From positions 642,327 to 706,326 of the forward strand of contig UEGR01000007.1 in assembly GCA_900465685.1 (NCBI GenBank): 64,000 bases of DNA, in the 5' to 3' direction. The position numbers and the translations under genes were made by a program. Positions 9,565-18,332 of the stretch are shown one piece after another. Source of the stretch: Hyphomicrobiales bacterium (lineage in GTDB: Bacteria > Pseudomonadota > Alphaproteobacteria > Rhizobiales > Rhizobiaceae). A model generated the notes under the pieces. It was given only the letters and a program-made list of their open reading frames with translations, did no database searches and was not told the DNA's origin. Every line of letters starts with the position of its first letter. Within the stretch, counting starts at the first letter, position 1.

Positions 9565-10809
9565 TCAGATCGACTGGCCTTTCAACAGGCGCGGTGTTTC
9601 GCCGGAAAGCCCGGCGGCCTGCTTGATGAAGAAGGACTTCAGGCTGGGGACACGATCCACGAGACCGAGACCAATATCGCGGATGGAGCGGATGGCCGGG
9701 TTGTCGTTGGAAAACAGCTTGGTGAGAACGTCGGTCGTCACACCCATCTGCACCGTGTCGAACCGACGCCAGGACTGGTAGCGTTCGAGTGCTGCGAATG
9801 ATCCGATATCGAGGCCGAGACGATCCGTTTCGACGATGACTTCGGCAATGGCTGCCGCATCGCGGAAACCAAGATTGAGACCTTGTCCGGCAATCGGGTG
9901 GATGCGATGCGCTGCATCGCCGACGAGGGCAAAGCGCGGCTTTACGAATTCGCGCGCCAGCGTCAGGCCAAGCGGGAAGGCGCGGCGTGGACCTTCGACA
10001 TGCAGCGCGCCGAGACGGTGGCCAAAACGCTGTTCCAGTTCGGCCTCGAAGACGAAATCATCTTCGCGGATCAGGCGGTCGGCATCAGCGGTGCGTTCGG
10101 TCCACACCAGCGAACTGCGATTGCCCTTGAGCGGCAGGATGGCAAAAGGCCCGGCAGGCAGGAAATGCTCGTCGGCGCGTCCGCCATGCGGCTTTTCATG
10201 CGACACGTTGCAGACGATACCGGACTGGCCGTAGTCCCAGTTGACGGTCTTGATGCCCGCCTGATCGCGCAGGCGCGAGCGCGCGCCATCGGCAGCAATC
10301 AGAAGCCGGGTCTCGATTGTGTTGCCATCGGAAAGCGCGACGGCCACGGTTTCCGGCTTGGTTTCAAAGCCGTTCACGCTGGTTGCTTCGAGAAAGCTGA
10401 TGCCGAGTGCATCGGCCTTGTTATGCAGAGCGGTGTTGAGAACGCGATTTTCGACCATATGGGCAAAGGGCTCACCCGGGTCCACATCGCCTGAAAAGGT
10501 CAGGAAAACGGGTCGCACCGGGTCGGATACGCGCGAATCGGTGATGACCATTTCGGTGATTGGCTGCGCCTCAGGCACGATTTCCTGCCAACAGCCGAGC
10601 TTGTCGAGCATGCGCGATGCGGCAGCCGCAATCGAAGAGGCGCGCGGGTCGGTCTTCCAGGCGCCAGCGGGCGCACCGTCGACAACCGTAACGGAAAGAT
10701 GCGGCGCCGCAGACTTGACCGCGACCGCCGTGACGAGGCCGACATAACCGCCGCCGGCGATCAGCAGGTCGGTGTTGCTGGTGCTTGTCTGTTTGGATTT
10801 CGCAGCCAT
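9565..10809 (-). CDS. UbiH/UbiF/COQ6-family FAD monooxygenase (ubiquinone biosynthesis)
   Basis: Hydroxylates the ubiquinone ring precursor using FAD, NAD(P)H and oxygen. 414 residues from the ATG at 10807-10809, which has GGAAAGGAC upstream. A 55-codon extension to 10974 has no family similarity. Domains seen: N-terminal Rossmann loop (LLIAGGGYVGLVTA), DG motif (AADGARSRLR), and the second FAD site GDAAHRIHPIAGQGLNLGFRD. Which ring position it hydroxylates (UbiH, UbiF, UbiI or UbiL type) cannot be told. Monocistronic. Confidence 0.9.
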   Translation of the reverse strand: MAAKSKQTSTSNTDLLIAGGGYVGLVTAVAVKSAAPHLSVTVVDGAPAGAWKTDPRASSIAAAASRMLDKLGCWQEIVPEAQPITEMVITDSRVSDPVRPVFLTFSGDVDPGEPFAHMVENRVLNTALHNKADALGISFLEATSVNGFETKPETVAVALSDGNTIETRLLIAADGARSRLRDQAGIKTVNWDYGQSGIVCNVSHEKPHGGRADEHFLPAGPFAILPLKGNRSSLVWTERTADADRLIREDDFVFEAELEQRFGHRLGALHVEGPRRAFPLGLTLAREFVKPRFALVGDAAHRIHPIAGQGLNLGFRDAAAIAEVIVETDRLGLDIGSFAALERYQSWRRFDTVQMGVTTDVLTKLFSNDNPAIRSIRDIGLGLVDRVPSLKSFFIKQAAGLSGETPRLLKGQSI

Positions 10810-11028
10810 CAGTTCGTCCTTTCCGGAAAGCCTATACCATGCTTGTGCGCTTCTGGCACAAATACGGCAAGAGTGAAGCCGATATTTTGCCGCGGCACTG
10901 TAAGGCATGTTCGCAAGGAGGCGGAACTCTAAAAGCAGCCGCGCCACTTGACAGATTTCTGCGGTCGGGAACAAACATGAGCCATAGGTTTATTAGGTTC
11001 ATATAGGGTCGCAGGAGTTAGGCTGTCC

Positions 11029-11982
11029 ATGTCCGATCGCGAAAAGTCCGAATATCAGCAGTCCGATGCCAAGCCTGTCGCAGGGCCTGTCTCAGGCGAG
11101 AGCGCAGGCCAGACCGCTTCCATGCGCGAGTTGCTTTCGACACTCGATCTGGAAACGCTGGAGATGGATCTGTTTCGCGGCAACAGCCCGCAAGTGGGCT
11201 GGCAGCGTGTATTCGGCGGTCAGGTGATCGGTCAGGCGCTGATTGCGGCCCAAAGGACGGTGGAACCAGAGCGGCATGTGCATTCGCTGCATGGCTATTT
11301 CGTGCGTCCCGGCGATCCGGCAATTCCGATCATCTATGAAGTGGATCGTATTCGTGACGGGTCGAGCTTCAATACGCGGCGCGTGCTCGCCAAACAGCAC
11401 GGCAAGGCCATCTTCACGCTGTCGGCTTCGTTTCAGGTGGATGAGGGCGGTCTCGATCATCAGATCACCATGCCTGAAGGGTTGCCTTTGCCAGAACAAT
11501 TGCTCGGCGATCGCGACATCAAGGAGCAATATCTGCATCTTGCTCCGGCCAATGTCCGCAAATATTGGGAGCGGGAGCGGCCAATCGAGATCAAGCCAGT
11601 CCAGCTCACGCATTATTTCTCGCGGGAGAAGCTGGAGCCCGTGCAGCATGTCTGGGTGCGCGCAAACGGTATTGTCCCTGATGATCGGGCACTTCAGGCG
11701 GCAATTCTCGCCTATCTGTCGGATATGACGCTTCTCGACACCTCGCTGCATCCGCATGGGCGCTCGATCTTCGATCGTGATCTTCAGGCGGCAAGCCTTG
11801 ATCATGCCATGTGGTTTCATCGTCCGTTCAAGCTGGATGACTGGCTGCTTTATACGCAGGACACGCCGAGCGCTTCGGGGGCTCGCGGGTTCAATCGCGG
11901 CGCGCTTTATACGCGGGATGGTATTCTGGTGGCTTCCGTTGCACAGGAAGGGCTAATTCGTGTGCACGAAAAGACGGAATGA
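11029..11982 (+). CDS. tesB: Acyl-CoA thioesterase II
   Basis: Hydrolyses acyl-CoA to free fatty acid and CoA. 317 residues with two hotdog domains. Typical TesB features: FRGNSPQVGWQRVFGGQVIGQAL, HSLHGYFVRPGDP, and the C-terminal LASLDHAMWFHRPFKLDDWLLY-like block (seen as AASLDHAMWFH and DDWLLY). A hydrophilic N-terminal extension of about 30 residues precedes the first domain. In other Rhizobiales tesB lies beside glnK-amtB; here amtB follows but glnK is absent. Confidence 0.95.
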   Translation: MSDREKSEYQQSDAKPVAGPVSGESAGQTASMRELLSTLDLETLEMDLFRGNSPQVGWQRVFGGQVIGQALIAAQRTVEPERHVHSLHGYFVRPGDPAIPIIYEVDRIRDGSSFNTRRVLAKQHGKAIFTLSASFQVDEGGLDHQITMPEGLPLPEQLLGDRDIKEQYLHLAPANVRKYWERERPIEIKPVQLTHYFSREKLEPVQHVWVRANGIVPDDRALQAAILAYLSDMTLLDTSLHPHGRSIFDRDLQAASLDHAMWFHRPFKLDDWLLYTQDTPSASGARGFNRGALYTRDGILVASVAQEGLIRVHEKTE

Positions 11983-12047
11983 TTAAATATTAATCGCGCA
12001 GGTTATTGCTGTATAAATATTGTGCAATTCGATGGTAGGCCGTAAAG

Positions 12048-12157
12048 TTCAGCGCTTCCACAGGGCGCTGAAAAACTGAATCGCCAGAATCACTTAGCCT
12101 GAATTTGCTTAAACCTCCGGCAGAAAAGCCCGGCTTTTCGGGTTCTCTCGGAACCCG
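12048..12157 (+). other. Three hairpins in the tesB-amtB gap
   Basis: The 310-base gap holds TTCAGCGC/GCGCTGAA (12048-12072), followed by A-rich rather than T-rich sequence, and two touching hairpins GAAAAGC/GCTTTTC (12123-12139) and CGGGTTC/GAACCCG (12139-12157). The first may end tesB transcripts on either strand. The pair at 12123-12157 lies just upstream of the sigma-54 promoter. No gene is seen in the gap. Confidence 0.5.
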
Positions 12158-12208
12158 TAATACTCGGCTTCACAAAAAAATCACATTTTGTGCCGCGCAT
12201 TTCTGCAA

Positions 12209-12225
12209 CTGGCACGATTTTTGTT
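12209..12225 (+). promoter_or_regulatory. Sigma-54 (RpoN) promoter of amtB
   Basis: CTGGCACGATTTTTGTT matches the YTGGCACGRNNNTTGCW consensus except for one T in place of the -12 C. It ends 67 bases before the amtB ATG. Sigma-54/NtrC control under nitrogen limitation is established for amtB in many proteobacteria. I could not place a clear NtrC site upstream. Confidence 0.85.
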
Positions 12226-12292
12226 TCTCTCTGTTTGAACCGGTCTTTCCAGCGCATACGCGTTTGAAACCGCCATTCGACGGAGATATTCG

Positions 12293-13606
12293 ATGCTCAT
12301 AACAGGAAGAATCAAGCCAGCAGCTCTTTTGGCCACTTTGCCTGCGCTTGTCGCCATGGCTGGAATGGCGTTGGCTCAGGACGCCGCAGCCCCTGCGGCA
12401 CCCACGCCCACTCTCGATACGGGCGATACGGCCTGGATGCTGACGTCAACCGCGCTTGTGTTGATGATGACCATTCCGGGCCTTGCGCTGTTCTATGGCG
12501 GCATGGTGCGCAAGAAGAACGTGCTGTCCACGGTGATGCAGAGCTTTGCCATCACCTGCCTCATGTCCGTGCTGTGGATGGTCGCTGGCTATTCGCTCGC
12601 CTTCACGGATGGCGGTTCGATGAATTCGTACATCGGCGGTCTGTCGAAGGCCTTCTTCTCCGGCGTAACGATGGAATCGCTGACCGGCACCATCCCGGAA
12701 TATGTTTTCATCACCTTCCAGATGACCTTCGCGATCATCACGCCTGCGCTGATTGCCGGTTCGTTTGCTGAACGCATGAAGTTCTCGTCCATGCTGGTCT
12801 TCCTGACCCTGTGGCTCTTCATCGTCTATATCCCGGTCGCGCATTGGGTCTGGGGCGGCGGTTTCATGGCTTCCGATGGTGTTCTCGACTTTGCCGGCGG
12901 TACGGTCGTTCACATCAACGCCGGTGTTGCCGGTCTGGTGGCTGCACTCATCCTCGGCAAGCGTGACGGCTACGGCCACACCAACATGGCCCCGCATAAC
13001 CTCGTTCTCTCGGTCATCGGCGCCGCCCTTCTGTGGGTGGGCTGGTTCGGTTTCAACGCTGGTTCTGCCGCTGGCGCGAATGCACTGGCTGGCGTCGCCA
13101 TGCTCAACACGCAGGTTGCGACTGCCGGTGCGGCTCTGGCCTGGATGTTCGTGGAATGGGCTGTTGCCGGTAAGCCAAGCGTGCTCGGCATTATTTCGGG
13201 CGCCGTTGCCGGTCTCGTTGCGATCACGCCTGCTGCCGGTTTCGTCAACCCGACGGGCGCGCTCATCATCGGCATCGTCGCTGGCGCGATCTGCTACATT
13301 GCAGCCGTCAAGATCAAGCACGCTCTCGGCTATGACGACTCGCTCGATGCGTTCGGCGTCCATGGCGTTGGCGGTTTCGTTGGTGCGGTTCTGACCGGTT
13401 TCTTCGCAGACGCCACCATCAATGCAGCTGGCGAAGGTGCCACGATGGGCAAGCAGTTCTTCGGTGCTGCCGTAACCGTCGTTTACACCGCAATCGCTAC
13501 GGCCATCATCCTCTACGTGGTCAAGGCTGTGATGGGCTTGCGTCCAAGCAAGCAGGCCGAAATCGAGGGTCTCGATATCTCTTTGCACGGCGAATCTGTT
13601 CATTAA
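12293..13606 (+). CDS. amtB: Ammonium transporter AmtB
   Basis: Conducts ammonium/ammonia through the inner membrane as a trimer. 437 residues with an N-terminal signal-like segment (LLATLPALVAMAGMALAQ) and eleven predicted membrane helices. The pore twin histidines are H207 (TVVHINAGVAGL) and H357 (FGVHGVGGFVG). The C-terminal tail that binds GlnK is present (LRPSKQAEIEGLDISLHGE). A sigma-54 promoter precedes it. No glnK gene lies next to it, which is unusual. Confidence 0.96.
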   Translation: MLITGRIKPAALLATLPALVAMAGMALAQDAAAPAAPTPTLDTGDTAWMLTSTALVLMMTIPGLALFYGGMVRKKNVLSTVMQSFAITCLMSVLWMVAGYSLAFTDGGSMNSYIGGLSKAFFSGVTMESLTGTIPEYVFITFQMTFAIITPALIAGSFAERMKFSSMLVFLTLWLFIVYIPVAHWVWGGGFMASDGVLDFAGGTVVHINAGVAGLVAALILGKRDGYGHTNMAPHNLVLSVIGAALLWVGWFGFNAGSAAGANALAGVAMLNTQVATAGAALAWMFVEWAVAGKPSVLGIISGAVAGLVAITPAAGFVNPTGALIIGIVAGAICYIAAVKIKHALGYDDSLDAFGVHGVGGFVGAVLTGFFADATINAAGEGATMGKQFFGAAVTVVYTAIATAIILYVVKAVMGLRPSKQAEIEGLDISLHGESVH

Positions 13607-13629
13607 GAACAATTCTCCCAAGACGAAGA

Positions 13630-13655
13630 AAGGCGCGGGAAACTGCGCCTTTTTT
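13630..13655 (+). terminator. Rho-independent terminator after amtB
   Basis: Stem AAGGCGC / GCGCCTT with an 8-base loop, then a T run. Confidence 0.9.
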
Positions 13656-13679
13656 CATATGTGTGAAGATAATCCATGG

Positions 13680-13695
13680 TTAATGCGGAATTAAC
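13680..13695. promoter_or_regulatory. CtrA box upstream of ftsK
   Basis: TTAATGCGGAATTAAC fits the full CtrA consensus TTAA-N7-TTAAC. It lies about 90 bases before the ftsK ATG and sits inside a GGTTAAT/ATTAACC palindrome. CtrA control of division genes is established in alphaproteobacteria; control of this gene is inferred. Confidence 0.7.
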
Positions 13696-13784
13696 CATCG
13701 CCGGATTAGGATCGGACCGATTCATTCTGCCCTTAGCTATTCTGTTATGGGCGACAGCAGAAATTTCGGTTCGGGACTGGCTAT

Positions 13785-16373
13785 ATGCGGCAAGGATATT
13801 CGCCCTCATACCCGCTGCGTGACGAGCGGATAACGGAAGACAGGCTTCGCCTGACCAATATCTTCCGCAGGCAGTTCTATATACTGTTCGGTCTGGCGCT
13901 TTTGTCGCTGACGGCGATGGCCGTTGGCGCGCTGGCTACATGGAATGTGGCTGATCCAAGCTTCAGCCATGCAACCGACAATCCGGTGACCAATGCGCTT
14001 GGCTATCCGGGCGCTGTCTTCTCTGATCTGGCCATGCAGTTTTTCGGTCTGGCGAGCGTTCCCGCATTGCTGCCGCTGGTGGTGTGGTCGCTTCTCATGA
14101 TGACGCGCGGTGGTATCGGTCGTGTTGCCAAGCGCAGCTTTGCCTGGATCGGCGCAGCCATTCTTTTCGCGGGCATTGCAAGCTGCTTTGCCGTGCCGGA
14201 AAGCTGGCCGATGCCAATCGGGCTTGGCGGTGTGTTTGGCGACATGCTGCTGCGGCTGCCCGGCCTGTTCCTTGGCCAGTTCCCGCAGGGTGCAATCGCT
14301 TCCGCGATTGCGCTGGTTCTCGCCTTTCCCGCTCTGTGGCTCTGCCTTTTTGCAAGCGGCATCATTGGCCGTGGCATCATCAATCCGGTTCAGCCTGCAC
14401 AACGCGGACGGACTGAGGATGATTTCATCGATGAGGACGAGGAAGCCGCAGGCGGCGGCTTCCAGTTCATTGGTGCGCTGACCCACCTCGCCCTGACGAC
14501 GACAGCCAACTTCAAGCGGCTCACCGGCCTTGGCCGTCGCCAGTCCCGTGACGAGGATTTCGGCGATATGCGCGCCGTGCGCCGCAGTGCTGAAACGCGC
14601 AATGGTGCGGAAGCGGGCAGGCGTCGTGAACCGGGCTTCGGTGGACCGTCAGCGGATGAAGCTCCGTTCGATATGGACGACCCGATGCATGATCCTATGG
14701 ATGATGGCGTGGACGACGCACCGCTGGCCGGTCAGGAATGGCACGACGCACCGCCTGCACGCAGCCGCAAGGCGCGTGTCGAGCAGGCCGCGCCTTCGCC
14801 CAAGCCGGGCGCTCGCGCCCAGCGTGAAGCGCAGCCATCCTTCCTCAAGGATAATGGCGTGTTTGAAATGCCGTCGCTGCATTTCCTCGCGGAACCCAAG
14901 CTGGTCCAGCGCGATCCCGCTCTGTCGAAGGATGCGCTTGAGCAGAATGCGCGCCTGCTGGAAGGCGTGCTGGAAGATTTCGGCGTGCGCGGTGAAATCA
15001 TCAATGTGAAGCCGGGCCCGGTGGTCACGCTTTACGAACTGGAGCCGGCACCGGGCATCAAGTCATCCCGCGTCATCGGCCTTGCCGACGATATCGCCCG
15101 CTCGATGAGCGCGATTGCCGCGCGTGTTGCTGTCATTCCGGGCCGCAACGCTATCGGCATCGAGCTGCCCAATCCGAAGCGCGAAATGGTGTATCTGCGC
15201 GAAATGCTGGCCAGCCGCGACTTCGAACAGTCCAAGGCGAAACTGGCGCTGGCGCTCGGCAAGACCATCAATGGTGAGCCGGTCATTGCCGATATCGCGA
15301 AGATGCCGCACGTGCTCGTTGCCGGAACGACCGGTTCGGGCAAGTCGGTTGCGATCAACACGATGATCCTGTCGCTGCTCTATCGCATGACGCCGCAGGA
15401 ATGCCGCCTGATCATGATCGATCCGAAGATGCTGGAACTCTCCGTCTATGACGGCATTCCGCACCTGCTCACGCCGGTTGTGACCGACCCGAAAAAGGCT
15501 GTGGTCGCGCTCAAATGGACCGTGCGCGAAATGGAAGACCGTTATCGCAAGATGTCGAAGGTCGGCGTTCGCAACATCGACGGCTTCAATCAGCGTGTCG
15601 GTCTGGCGCAGAAAAAGGGCGAGCCGATTGCACGCACTGTGCAGACCGGCTTTGACCGCAATACCGGCGAGGCGATCTACGAGACCGAAGAGCTGGATCT
15701 GGCGCCAATGCCCTATATCGTCGTGATCATCGACGAAATGGCCGACCTGATGATGGTCGCGGGCAAGGATATCGAAGGCGCGGTGCAGCGTCTGGCGCAG
15801 ATGGCGCGAGCCGCTGGTATCCACGTGATCATGGCCACGCAGCGTCCATCGGTGGATGTCATCACCGGTACGATCAAGGCCAACTTCCCGACCCGTATTT
15901 CCTTCCAGGTGACATCGAAGATCGATAGCCGCACCATTCTGGGCGAGCAGGGCGCCGAGCAGTTGCTCGGTCAGGGCGATATGCTCTTCATGGCGGGCGG
16001 CGGTCGTATCCAGCGCGTGCACGGGCCTTTCGTCGGCGACGACGAGGTGGAACGCATCGTGCAGCATCTGAAGCTTCAGGGCGTGCCGGAATATCTGGAT
16101 GCCATCACTGAGGATGAAGAAGACGACGAGAGCGGCAGCGGCCCGTCTGGAACCTCCAATCTGGAAGATTCCGATGATCCGTATGATCAGGCCGTCGCCG
16201 TGGTGCTTCGCGACAAGAAGGCTTCCACTTCCTATATCCAGCGTCGTCTTGGCATTGGCTATAACCGGGCTGCGTCGATTATCGAGCGGATGGAAGACGA
16301 AGGGATTGTCGGTCCTGCCAACCATGCCGGAAAGCGCGAAATTCTCGTACCGACCGGTGACGATGACTTTTAA
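13785..16373 (+). CDS. ftsK: DNA translocase FtsK
   Basis: Septum-anchored motor that pumps DNA and activates XerCD at dif during division. 862 residues. Four membrane segments lie within residues 25-200 (FtsK_4TM), followed by a short acidic/charged linker (about 205-340), then alpha/beta motor domains with Walker A GTTGSGKS at 514-521 and Walker [13 protein letters not shown]. The C-terminal gamma winged helix that reads KOPS is present ([24 protein letters not shown]). The ribosome site is weak. A CtrA box precedes it. Confidence 0.96.
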   Translation: MRQGYSPSYPLRDERITEDRLRLTNIFRRQFYILFGLALLSLTAMAVGALATWNVADPSFSHATDNPVTNALGYPGAVFSDLAMQFFGLASVPALLPLVVWSLLMMTRGGIGRVAKRSFAWIGAAILFAGIASCFAVPESWPMPIGLGGVFGDMLLRLPGLFLGQFPQGAIASAIALVLAFPALWLCLFASGIIGRGIINPVQPAQRGRTEDDFIDEDEEAAGGGFQFIGALTHLALTTTANFKRLTGLGRRQSRDEDFGDMRAVRRSAETRNGAEAGRRREPGFGGPSADEAPFDMDDPMHDPMDDGVDDAPLAGQEWHDAPPARSRKARVEQAAPSPKPGARAQREAQPSFLKDNGVFEMPSLHFLAEPKLVQRDPALSKDALEQNARLLEGVLEDFGVRGEIINVKPGPVVTLYELEPAPGIKSSRVIGLADDIARSMSAIAARVAVIPGRNAIGIELPNPKREMVYLREMLASRDFEQSKAKLALALGKTINGEPVIADIAKMPHVLVAGTTGSGKSVAINTMILSLLYRMTPQECRLIMIDPKMLELSVYDGIPHLLTPVVTDPKKAVVALKWTVREMEDRYRKMSKVGVRNIDGFNQRVGLAQKKGEPIARTVQTGFDRNTGEAIYETEELDLAPMPYIVVIIDEMADLMMVAGKDIEGAVQRLAQMARAAGIHVIMATQRPSVDVITGTIKANFPTRISFQVTSKIDSRTILGEQGAEQLLGQGDMLFMAGGGRIQRVHGPFVGDDEVERIVQHLKLQGVPEYLDAITEDEEDDESGSGPSGTSNLEDSDDPYDQAVAVVLRDKKASTSYIQRRLGIGYNRAASIIERMEDEGIVGPANHAGKREILVPTGDDDF

Positions 16374-16424
16374 GCCAGGGATATTTCGGCTCTGGCAACC
16401 TGCAAATGGCGTTGTTCTGCGCTT

Positions 16425-16460
16425 CCGGTGCTCATGTACGTTAAGTACACTCCGCTCCGG
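16425..16460. repeat. GC-rich imperfect palindrome (CCGGTGCTC family), copy 1
   Basis: CCGGTGCTC...CTCCGCTCCGG encloses GTAC-GTTA-AGTAC. A second copy is at 50185-50221 and is similar along its whole length. It lies in the 190-base ftsK-lolA gap. Similar elements are scattered in Rhizobiales genomes (from memory). Confidence 0.75.
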
Positions 16461-16563
16461 TTCTCGAACCCCACCATTTTCGGTGCGCCATAGCCAAAAT
16501 CTCATCGACCCTATGAAAACGGCACGCCACACTCGCGCCAAACTGGCGCGATAACCTGACGAT

Positions 16564-17256
16564 ATGATGAAAAGAGAAAGTATACCGATGATATTCTCCC
16601 GTTTTTCAGCCTTTGCGAAAGCTGGTCGTCTTGCAGCCGTGCTGGGAATGGGAGCGCTTGGTCTTGGCGTCACGTCTCTGGTTCTGACGCCTGTTGCCGC
16701 GATGGCGCAGGGGGCTGGTGCTGCTGGTGCAGCGCAGCAGATCGCCGATCATTTTTCATCGGTTCGCACCATGACGGGTGAGTTCGTACAGTTCGGCCCG
16801 AAGGGCGATCAGACTGGCGGCACTTTCTATATCGAGCGTCCGGGCAAGATCCGCTTCAACTACAATAATTCGCCGATCCGCGTGATTTCCGATGGCGAGT
16901 CTGTGGTCATCAACAATCGCAAGCTGGATACGTGGGATCTCTATCCGCTGTCCAAGACGCCGCTCAAGCTGTTACTGGCAGATCGCATTGATCTCGGCGG
17001 CGGTCGGTTGCAGAATGTGAAGCAGGAACCGGACATGACCACGCTGGTTCTCGGTGACAAGTCGATCTTCGGCGATTCGAAAATCACCATGATGTTCGAT
17101 CCGAAGTCTTACGAGCTGAAGCAGTGGACGATCACCGATGCCCAGAAGCTTGATACGACGGTCATGATCTTCAATGTGCGCAGCGGTGTCCGTTTCACCG
17201 ATGACATGTTCAAGATCGACTATCAGCGCATCGCCATGAAGCGCAAAGGCCAGTAA
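16564..17256 (+). CDS. lolA: Outer-membrane lipoprotein carrier protein LolA family
   Basis: Periplasmic chaperone that moves lipoproteins from LolCDE to the outer membrane. 230 residues. Signal peptide with cleavage after TPVAAMAQ near residue 42. The mature part follows the LolA fold: IADHFSSVRTMTGEFVQ, GGTFYIERPGKIRFNY, a variable region, and a C-terminal LKQWTITDAQ...VRSGVRFTDDMFKI. Start chosen at 16564; a second ATG three bases later and one at residue 9 are possible. It lies between ftsK and xthA. Confidence 0.92.
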   Translation: MMKRESIPMIFSRFSAFAKAGRLAAVLGMGALGLGVTSLVLTPVAAMAQGAGAAGAAQQIADHFSSVRTMTGEFVQFGPKGDQTGGTFYIERPGKIRFNYNNSPIRVISDGESVVINNRKLDTWDLYPLSKTPLKLLLADRIDLGGGRLQNVKQEPDMTTLVLGDKSIFGDSKITMMFDPKSYELKQWTITDAQKLDTTVMIFNVRSGVRFTDDMFKIDYQRIAMKRKGQ

Positions 17257-17369
17257 CGGCCTTCACAAAAAGGTCAGCAAATGTCACCTTGCTGCGGCAA
17301 GCTGTTTGCATTTGCAGGATAAATGGTTAGGTTCGCGGCATCTTTTTCGTTGCTGCGAGTCCCACCCCC

Positions 17370-18176
17370 ATGGTTTTTTCCGTTGCTACCTGGAACATCA
17401 ACTCTGTGCGCCTGCGCATGCCGCTGGTCGAGCAGTTTCTGCGCGACTATCAGCCCGATGTTCTGTGTCTTCAGGAAACCAAGTGCCCGGACGATCAGTT
17501 TCCATCCAAGGGTTTTCGCGCACTTGGTTATGAACATATCGCGATCAGCGGCCAGAAGGGTTATCATGGCGTCGCAACCATTTCGCGCCGTCCATTGTCC
17601 GGTGTTGAGAAAATCGGCTTTTGCGATATGGGCGATTGCCGCCATTTGAGTGCGGTGGTCGAGGCGGGGACCAAGAAGCTTCGCATCCATAATTTCTACG
17701 TGCCGGCGGGAGGCGATGAGCCGGACCCGGCAATCAATCCGAAATTTGCCCACAAGCTTGGCTTTCTTGAAGAAATGCGCGCCATTGTGGCGGATCGTCA
17801 GGATGGTCTGTCGTCGATCCTGGTGGGCGATCTCAACATCGCCCCGCTTGAAAACGACGTCTGGTCGCATAAGCAGCTTTTGAAGATCGTCAGCCATACG
17901 CCGATCGAGACCGAGACGCTGGAAGATTTGCGCGTCAAGGGCGGCTGGAGCGATCTCATGCGTCAGATCATTCCGTCTGACCAGAAAATCTATACCTGGT
18001 GGAGCTATCGCGCCAAGGATTGGGATGAATCGGATCGTGGCCGCAGGCTCGACCATGTCTGGGGTTCTGCCGATCTGGAGGCCCATATGAAGGGCCTGCA
18101 GATTCTGCGCGATGCGCGTGGCTGGGAGCGGCCATCAGACCATGTTCCGGTTATTGCGACGTTCGATCTGGATTGA
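17370..18176 (+). CDS. xthA: Exodeoxyribonuclease III (AP endonuclease)
   Basis: Cleaves 5' to abasic sites and degrades 3' ends in base-excision repair. 268 residues, full length for the EEP nuclease fold. Visible motifs: WNINSVRLR, QETKCPD (catalytic Glu), GDLNIAP (Asp/Asn), RRLDHVWG and SDHVPV (catalytic His). ATG at 17370 follows a poor ribosome site. Convergence of motifs and length makes this secure. Confidence 0.96.
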   Translation: MVFSVATWNINSVRLRMPLVEQFLRDYQPDVLCLQETKCPDDQFPSKGFRALGYEHIAISGQKGYHGVATISRRPLSGVEKIGFCDMGDCRHLSAVVEAGTKKLRIHNFYVPAGGDEPDPAINPKFAHKLGFLEEMRAIVADRQDGLSSILVGDLNIAPLENDVWSHKQLLKIVSHTPIETETLEDLRVKGGWSDLMRQIIPSDQKIYTWWSYRAKDWDESDRGRRLDHVWGSADLEAHMKGLQILRDARGWERPSDHVPVIATFDLD

Positions 18177-18227
18177 TCCGGTAACAGCCCCTATATAGGA
18201 AGCAGTCTAAGCAAGGAGAAAAGAACG

Positions 18228-18332
18228 ATGGATCAGACAGCACTGTATCAACCGACCAGTGTTTTCAATGTTTCCATGGTTCGCAATGACTGCTCTTCTG
18301 ACACTTCAGGATGTTTCCTGCATCACGGCTGA
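18228..18332 (+). CDS. 34-codon leader frame overlapping the ABC-F gene start
   Basis: ATG at 18228 stands 7 bases after a strong AAGGAG ribosome site, the only good one in this gap. The frame encodes MDQTALYQPTSVF... and stops at 18330-18332, inside the ABC-F gene, in a different frame from it. It overlaps the ATG at 18286 by 47 bases. ABC-F resistance genes are often controlled by short translated leaders, so it may be a regulatory peptide. It could also be an eroded N-terminus left by a frameshift. Confidence 0.45.
   Translation: MDQTALYQPTSVFNVSMVRNDCSSDTSGCFLHHG

Noticed and set aside
10810..10974. N-terminal extension of the Ubi-type hydroxylase
   Set aside because: No FAD-enzyme similarity, and a clear ribosome site precedes the inner ATG at 10809.
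12105..12302. 65-codon frame between tesB and amtB
   Set aside because: It covers the hairpins and sigma-54 promoter and has no similarity; it is not a glnK remnant.
12446..13621. Minus-strand open frame opposite amtB (391 codons)
   Set aside because: Shadow of amtB; highly charged complement of hydrophobic helices.
15063..16673. Minus-strand open frame opposite the ftsK motor domain (536 codons)
   Set aside because: Shadow of ftsK running into the ftsK-lolA gap; His/Arg-rich with no domain.
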